Part shown: one piece after another, positions 57,372 through 64,000 of the stretch
Layout of the letters: every line of letters begins with the position of its first letter
Numbering within the stretch: the first letter of the stretch is position 1
Assembly (NCBI GenBank): GCA_964016875.1
Contig: OZ024724.1
Location: 37,037,786 to 37,101,785 of the forward strand
Direction of reading: 5' to 3'
DNA from: Fallopia convolvulus
Taxonomy: Eukaryota > Streptophyta > Magnoliopsida > Caryophyllales > Polygonaceae
DNA: 64,000 nucleotides
Program-made: the position numbers and the translations under genes
The notes under the pieces: generated by a model
Databases searched by the model: none
What the model was told of the DNA's origin: nothing
The model's input: the letters and a program-made list of their open reading frames with translations, nothing else

Positions 57372-59128
57372 GTAACATCCCCGACTAAAGTGCATACGTC
57401 ATTTTGCATTCATATCATATTAAGAGTATATGCATAGCATATTGGCATGATATATAGTGAATTTTTAAAAGTAATATTTACTTTCTAATTAAGTTTATTA
57501 TATTTTAAAATGTTTTTAGCTAAAAGTTAATTATTAATTATTTCAGGATAAAGTTTGTAGTAAAGAAGATTTGAGGGTGCAAAATATGATTATTTTAAAT
57601 TTCAACCGACTTTGTCTTTGTATATATATATGTATGTTCATCTTTCATAGAAGATGTGTACGAAGCAACAAAAAAAATTACAGAGGGGGGGTTTGAAATT
57701 TGAAGAGAAGAGTTTGATGAATTTTGGTTGTTTTTATTGGATTTGGTACACGATCTCTTCAATCGGGTTTTAATCTTGAAGTACAAGCAGTATTTGGTAA
57801 GTTTTTAATTAGTTAATGGTTTATCTGGATTCCACTGATTTTTCCAGATCTAGATCTACAGTTGCTTTTGATTTGGAAATCGGTTGATCTATAGCTCTCA
57901 AAGGGTGTTTTCGATATCGGATTTATATTCGGTAAAAGATTTTAGAGTAATTTTAGGGTTTTTCTTTGTAATGATATTACGGAGCCCTTTGATCAAGTTT
58001 TTCGTAAATGTTTGAACAAGAAAAATGTTCCTTTATATATATATAGTTTATTGTTGTCAAGTTTTAAAGGATTTGGATATATATGCAAGAAGTTATAATG
58101 CATTCTGGCATTTCATTGCATTTGGGGTTAGAGTTTATAAGAGTAAATAGCCTAATTTGCATTGGGTTACATATAGGAGCTCAAGTAATAGACCGTGGTT
58201 AGAGTCAAGGGGGAGAAATATAGTATCTGCTTTAAACAAGTGAGTATAGACCGGAGATTCAACCCTATGTACTATATGTGCTATATGGATATATATGCTA
58301 TATGTGCTATATGGATACGTATACTATATGAGTTATTTGGATATATGTGTTTTATATGTGATAGCTCTGAAATTTCCAGGGTTGTTTGCACAGAAGGTAT
58401 GATAACAGATGACATATGATATATGATTACAGGATGCAATGCATAGCATATTGCAATGAGATTAAAAGGACATGTGACTTTCTTGCTCTGAACTGTAATT
58501 CAGGAAATCTACGGATTTCTTTGTTAAAGCGACCTACGGGTCATACAGGATCTACGGATCATACAGGACCTACGGGTCAATATTCAAGAGATCTTCGGAT
58601 TTCTTTGCTCAAGGGACCATATGTAGTAAACCCGGGGCAGATTCAGGCTTGAACAGTTCACAGAATAAAGAATCGGAAACATCGGCATTTGCATTCGCAT
58701 AGTAAATTCATATATGACGTATATAATATGTATGAATATGTATATTAACCAATTGCTTGGTTTTGAGTGAAATAATTGATGATGGTTTATATTCACTGAG
58801 TATGCGACACACGCAAATCGCAAAACATTTTTTCAGGTTTAGCTAGTTCTTTCTGATGTGTGTCCGTTTAGAGGTCACTTTCATACAGGTCGGCCGGCTG
58901 AAGCTCAATGCAAGCTTCTCCTCTTCATTTTGCATCATAGACATATGAGTTGTAATAGAAGTTAGAGTAATTGATGTATTAACATAAGAAGTAACTACAT
59001 ATGTGTGTGTGTGCAACCCTTTATGGTGGTTGCTTTCTGCTTCCTTGGATAGTTGCTATATGTGAATTATTTGTTTATATAAGAGATAAGTTATTACTAA
59101 GTATATGTCATAGGGTGTAAGGGCGTCA
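57372..59128 (+). repeat. 5' LTR of element B
   Basis: This is a 1757-bp LTR. Its middle (57760-58140) matches the 5' part of the solo LTR at 10068-12780. Two short tandem repeats occur inside: a TATATGTGCTATATGGATA-like repeat (58265-58350) and an ACGGGTCATACAGGATCT-like repeat (58535-58585). Confidence 0.85.
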
Positions 59129-59232
59129 GAACTAGTTTTTGGGATCAGAGCAGGGATATGATTCTTTAGGGGCATTCTGCATTCATAAGCATATGTAATT
59201 GACATTAGAGTTGTATTTAATTGAATAGGAAC

Positions 59233-60260
59233 ATGGATATGCATGAGCACGATGCACCAAGGAGAGAAGGTTCAGCCGTGCCACGTCAGTCAATAGGAGC
59301 ATCTCATACAGTACCACATGGGCATACATCTCATACATATGCACCGATAGAACATGAAGTACAAGGACCAGCTATGGGGTCTAGAGGAAGGAATTTCAAA
59401 GAGCTTCGTAAGTTGGGAGCAGTTGATTTCTATGGAACTACAGATCCTGCAGAGGCTAAGACATGGCTTAAGAGAACAAAGATACTATTTGGTATGATGA
59501 GATGCACATAAAAGGAAAGGTTTGATTTCTCAGTATCACTTCTACAGGGGGATGCTTTTGACTGGTGGGAAACTATTTCATCTACTACTGTATAATCTCC
59601 AGTTCTTACATGGGAAGATTTTCTCACTGTTTTCAAAGATAAGTATGTGCCAGAGGTATATCGAGATGCAGAACAGAAGGAATTTTTGTCTCTTAAGCAA
59701 GGAAATATGTCTGTGGCTGAGTATGAAGTTAAATTTACCTAACTATCGCATTATGCACCTGCTAATGTGGCTATAGAGAGAGATAGATGCAGACGTTTTG
59801 AGGATGGATTGTCCTATAATATCCGGAGTAGGATTACGCCATGAGATCTTCTTACTCTTACAAATTTGCGTACTGCAGCAATAAGAGTAGAGACACTGTT
59901 AAAGGAAAGGCAAACATTCTTCCAAAAGCCAAAGAGGGATTCATCAGTTCATATGGGTGAGTCGAGTGGAAGGCCATCTAAGCGTCAGAGTTTTTCTTCT
60001 CCAACACCAACATTTGGCAGAGGTGGCTCAAATAGTCAACGAGGTGGACACCTCAACTTTTGGACGTGGTGGTGATAGAGGACCAGGGATGACAGTACAG
60101 ACACGACCTATGTGTACTTATTGTGGTCGATCTCATATGGGAGAGTGTCGAGTATTAACTGGAGGGTGTTTTAACTGTGGACAACAAGAGCACTTTTACA
60201 AAGAATGTCCAGTTAGTTCAGATAGATCGAATATTAGAAGAGCAACATCTGAAACAACTA
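59233..60260 (+). pseudogene. Gag of element B with zinc knuckle, broken
   Basis: It starts MDMHEHDAPRREG and contains the retrotransposon gag block (FKELRKLGAVDFYGTTDPAE; FDWWETISS; FLSLKQGNMSVAEYE). It ends in a CCHC zinc knuckle CFNCGQQEHFYKEC near 60170-60215. In-frame stops lie at 59509-59511 and near 59594, 59740 and 59842, and a frame change occurs near 60050. Gag would form the particle that packages the element RNA; this copy cannot do so. Confidence 0.85.
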
Positions 60261-60458
60261 TACAAAATGTTCAGTCAGAAGCACCGGTATGGAGTTATGG
60301 TAGAGGTCGTGGAAGAGGTCTGAACATGAATAACACTGCTAGTAGAGGAAGACCACAAAAACAAGAATCTCGACCACAGAGTCAGGCTCGAGTTTTTGCT
60401 ATGTCACAACAAGAAGCATCCAAAGCACCCGAGGTTATTACTAGTAAACTTTATTTAC

Positions 60459-61402
60459 ATGTTCTTGAAATACATGCATTAATAGATTCAGGATCTACCC
60501 ATTCATTCATATCATCTACCATAGCATCTCAAGTGCATAAGAAACCTTAACCCTTAGATTATAGTTTAGGAGTACAGACTCCCTTGGGGGAAATGGTAAG
60601 GGTACACACAATGTATCGAGATAGTATAATACGAGTGGATACAGTAGAGTTACCAGCTGATCTGATCTTACTATTCTTGTATGAGTTTGATGTTATTTTG
60701 GGCATGGACTGGTTGTCAAGACATCATGCTAAAGTAGATTGTTATACCAAAGAAGTAGTGATAGAATCGCTTGGGAAATCTAGAGTGATTTTCTATGGTG
60801 ATAGACAAATGGTTCTCACTTGCCTAATATCTGCAACAACAGCTTTTCGCATGATCAGAGAGGGATGTGAGGCATATCTGGACCATGTAATAGACCGTAC
60901 AATTGAATGTGATGAGGTTGGAGATATTCCATGTTCTTGAAATACATGCATTAATAGATTCAGGATCTACCCATTCATTCATATCATCTACCATAGCATC
61001 TCAAGTGCATAAGAAACCTGAACCCTTAGATTATAGTTTAGGAGTACAGACTCCCTTGGGGGAAATGGTAAGGGTACACACAATGTATCGAGATAGTATA
61101 ATACGAGTGGATACAGTAGAGTTACCAGCTGATCTGATCTTACTATTCTTGTATGAGTTTGATGTTATTTTGGGCATGGACTGGTTGTCAAGACATCATG
61201 CTAAAGTAGATTGTTATACCAAAGAAGTAGTGATAGAATCGCTTGGGAAATCTAGAGTGATTTTCTATGGTGATAGACAAATGGTTCTCACTTGCCTAAT
61301 ATCTGCAACAACAGCTTTTCGCATGATCAGAGAGGGATGTGAGGCATATCTGGCCCATGTAATAGACCGTACAATTGAATGTGATGAGGTTGGAGATATT
61401 CC
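60459..61402 (+). repeat. 472-bp tandem duplication across the protease region
   Basis: 60459-60930 and 60931-61402 are almost identical; two single-base differences were seen (about 60550/61022 and 60883/61355). Each copy spans the aspartic protease (ALIDSGSTHSFISS) and the linker to RT (MDWLSRHHAKVD). The unit is not a multiple of three, so it shifts the frame. Copy 1 also has a TAA at 60548-60550. Confidence 0.95.
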
Positions 61403-61439
61403 AGTTGTTAAAGATTATCAAATGTGTTTCCAAAGGATC

Positions 61440-62780
61440 TCCCAGGATTGCCACCTGATAGGGAGATAGAGTTTACTATGGAGTTAATGCCAGGTACTAC
61501 ACCGATTTCTATTTCTCCATATCGCATGGCTCCACTAGAGTTACAGGAACTGAAGAAGTAGTTACAAGAGTTGTTAGATAAAGGATTCATTAGAGCTAGT
61601 GTATCACCTTGGGGTGCACCAGTTCTATTTGTTAAAAAGAAAGATGCTACCTTACGGTTGTGCATAGATTACAAAAAGTTGAATCAGGTGACAGTGAAGA
61701 ACAAGTATTCATTGCCAAGGATAGATGATTTGTTTGATCAACTTCAAGGTGCAAAAGTATTTTCAAAGATAGACCTTCGGTCATGATATCATCAGTTAAA
61801 GATGATATTATCAAGACAACATTCAGAACTCGATATGGGCATTATGAGTTTCTAGTAATTCTATTTGGTTTGACTAATGCACCAGCATAATTTATGGCTT
61901 TGATGAACAAGGTATTTCAATCTTTTCTATAAGGATTTGTTATCATCATTATTCATGATATATTGGTATATTCGTGGAGTACAACTGAGCATGTTGATCA
62001 TTTGTCTATTGTGCTGCAAGTCTTGAAGGGAAACAGTTGTTTGCTAAATTGAGTAAGTGTGAATTCTGGTTGGGTCATGTGGTATCTTTAGGACATATAG
62101 TATCTGGAAGAGGTATAGAGGATTGATTCTACTAAGTTTGAAGCAGTGGTAAACTAGAAAGCATCAATTACAGTTATAGAAGTTCATATCTTTCTTAGTA
62201 TGACTGGATACTACAGACTATTAGTGGAAGGATTCTCTATTGTAGATGCACCACTTGTTAAATTGCTATGAAAGAATGCTTCATTCCATTGGTATTCTGC
62301 GTGCAAACATGTCTTTAATGAGTTAAAGCACCGACAGACTACAACAACAATACTGAGGATTCTTACAAGTACAAGAGTATTTGGTATTTACAATGATGTT
62401 TCATATCAGGGTCATGGCTATGTCTTTATGCTGGATGGAAAGTAGTTTATTCTGCACCGCGATAATTGCAACCACATGAAGTTTCTTATCATGTACATGA
62501 TTTAGAGCTAGCAGCAATAGTATTTTCCCTAAAGATTAGCAACATTATCTATATGGAGAAACATTTCAAATATTTACAAATCACAAGAGTTTGATGTATT
62601 TGATGAGCCAAAAGCAGTTGGAACTACTGAAAGATTATGATTGTACAATCGAGTATCATCCAGGAAAGGCCAATGTTGTAGCAGATGCTTTGAGTAGAAA
62701 GTCCAGTGGTATGATGGCCAACATGCACATGACTTCATTGTCAGACTTGATTGTTTTGCGAGGTCTAAATGCTAGACTAT
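61440..62780 (+). pseudogene. Reverse transcriptase and RNase H of element B, broken
   Basis: The RT begins PPDREIEF-like (61447) and has PWGAPVLFVKKKDATLRLCI and FDQLQGAKVFSKIDLRS, with a stop at about 61560 and a TGA at 61784. The catalytic FIDD motif region reads IIHDILVYS (about 61945-61975), so its first Asp is His. RNase H remnants (YHPGKANVVADALSRKSSG) follow at 62650-62715. Several frame changes separate the blocks. Confidence 0.85.
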
Positions 62781-62912
62781 AGTTTGACACAGATGGAGTA
62801 TTATTTTCCACTTTGGAGATTCGGCCAGTGTTGAGACGGAAAATTAAAGATGCACAAGTAAGAGATGAAAAGTTGGCAGAAATTACAAAACAAGTTGAAC
62901 AAGGTAAAGGGT

Positions 62913-64000
62913 ACGCCGTTTATTATTCAGGATGGCACATTGATGTATGGTACCAGATTATGTGTACCTGATGTTGATGATCTGAGACGAGAAATTTTAG
63001 ATGAGGCACATAACACATCATATGCTATGCACCCTGGCACGACAAAAATGTATCATACCTTGAGACAGCATTATTGGTGGCCAAGAATGAAGAAGGAGGT
63101 TGTCGAATTTGTTTCTAAATGTCTTACTTGTCAACAAGTTAAAGCAGAACACCAAGCACCTACATGTATGTTGAAACCTTTATCTATTCCGGTCTGGAAA
63201 TGGGAGCGGATTACGATGGATTTTGTTGTGGGATTACCACGAACACAGAAAGGGAATGATGCTATATGGGTGATTATTGATAGATTGACTAAGTCAGCAC
63301 ATTTCTTGCCTATACGTTGGGGGTGTTCATTGGATCAATTGGCAGAAATATACATGAAGGAAATTGTCCGACTTCATGGAATACCAGTATCCATTGTATC
63401 AGATAGAGATCCTAGATTTACTTCTCGTTTTTGGGAAAGTTTTCAAACAGTTATGGGGACCAAATTGCATTTCAGTACAGCTTATCATCCTCAGACAGAT
63501 GGACAATCAGAGAGGACTATACAGACCTTAGAAGAAATGCTTCGTGCTTGTGTTATTGAGTTTCAGGGTTCATGGGATAAGTATATTCCATTGATGGAAT
63601 TTGCTTACAATAATCAATTTCACAACAGCATTGGGATGGCACCATATGAGGCATTGTATGGAAGGAAATGTCGAAGTCCTTTATATTGGGATAAAGAGGG
63701 TGCAGAAATTTTAGAAGGGCCAGAGATTATACAAGATACAATTGATAAGATTGATATTGTTAAGAGCAAAATGAAGGCGGCACAAGACAGGCAAAAGAGC
63801 TATTTTGATCATCATCGCAAGGAAATGGAATATCAAGTTGGAGATAAAGTATTCTTACGAATCTCTCCATGGAAAGGTGTCATGAGATTTGGTAACAAAG
63901 GAAAACTGAGTCCCCGATATATTGGGCCATATGACATCATAGAGAAGGTGGGACCATTGGCATACAGATTAGCATTGCCTTCAGAATTGGCTCAGATTCA
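62913..64000 (+). CDS. Integrase of element B, open to the window end (partial)
   Basis: One uninterrupted frame of 362 codons covers the HHCC zinc domain (HPGTTKMYHTLRQHYWW, KCLTCQQVKAEH), the DDE core (ITMDFVVGLP first Asp; SIVSDRDPRFTSRFW second Asp; TDGQSERTIQTLEEML Glu) and the GPY/F module (GKLSPRYIGPYDIIEKVGP). It would insert element cDNA into the genome. The frame upstream is shifted near 62910, so it is not continuous with RNase H. The intact state contrasts with the broken gag and RT. Confidence 0.88.

Larger units (their letters stand above)
57372..64000 (+). mobile_element. Ty3/gypsy LTR retrotransposon B (partial, runs off the window)
   Basis: The 5' LTR (57372-59128) starts TGTAACATCCCCGAC and ends GGGCGTCA. 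The PBS TGGGATCAGAGC (59140-59151) differs by one base from the tRNA-Met type TGGTATCAGAGC. Gag, zinc knuckle, protease, RT, RNase H and integrase follow in the gypsy order. Stops and frame changes disrupt gag and RT, but the integrase frame is open to the window end. The 3' LTR is outside the window. Confidence 0.9.

Overview
The window looks like nuclear DNA of a eudicot plant. It has intron-split genes with GT-AG (and a few GC-AG) introns, a plant-specific PLS-type PPR gene, a plastid-type glycolytic GAPDH gene, CCCTAAA telomere-type repeats, and Helitrons, MULEs, Stowaway MITEs and Ty3/gypsy LTR elements. The species cannot be named from the sequence.

Four ordinary host loci form the gene backbone. 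A PPR gene (749-2413, +) is convergent with a five-exon peroxisomal 2,4-dienoyl-CoA reductase-like SDR gene (2620-7007, -). Further on, a plastid GAPDH (GAPCp-type) gene (25024-29414, +) is convergent with an eleven-exon DCN1-like neddylation gene (30383-34619, -). Two of the four carry lesions. The PPR gene stops just before its E+ motif, whose remnant is still readable in the next frame. The GAPDH gene has no recognisable copy of one internal exon.

The rest is mostly mobile DNA, much of it nested. LINE fragments lie at 1-423, 8240-9845 and 9846-10030. A solo LTR (10068-12780) carries an internal Helitron. A second Helitron and a solo LTR with a perfect 5-bp target duplication sit in SDR intron 2. 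A complete-looking MULE (17942-24407) has long TIRs and 9-bp target duplications. It encodes a plant-mobile-domain protein on one strand and a transposase fused to a coiled coil and an OTU-like segment on the other, and it is studded with 20-bp palindromic modules.

A second large MULE-like unit (about 36.1-47.3 kb) carries a ULP1-like gene and, converging on it, a FAR1/MULE transposase gene. Its introns and spacers hold arrays of an AAAAGTGCAT motif. The same motif and the same terminal sequence recur in small elements at 7.76 and 34.9 kb, which look like non-autonomous relatives. Both large genes in this unit are damaged.

The right end (47487-64000) is one Ty3/gypsy element (A) with near-identical LTRs but a decayed interior. 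Its 3' LTR is interrupted at 57372 by a second gypsy element (B), which runs out of the window with an open integrase frame. B contains a recent 472-bp tandem duplication.
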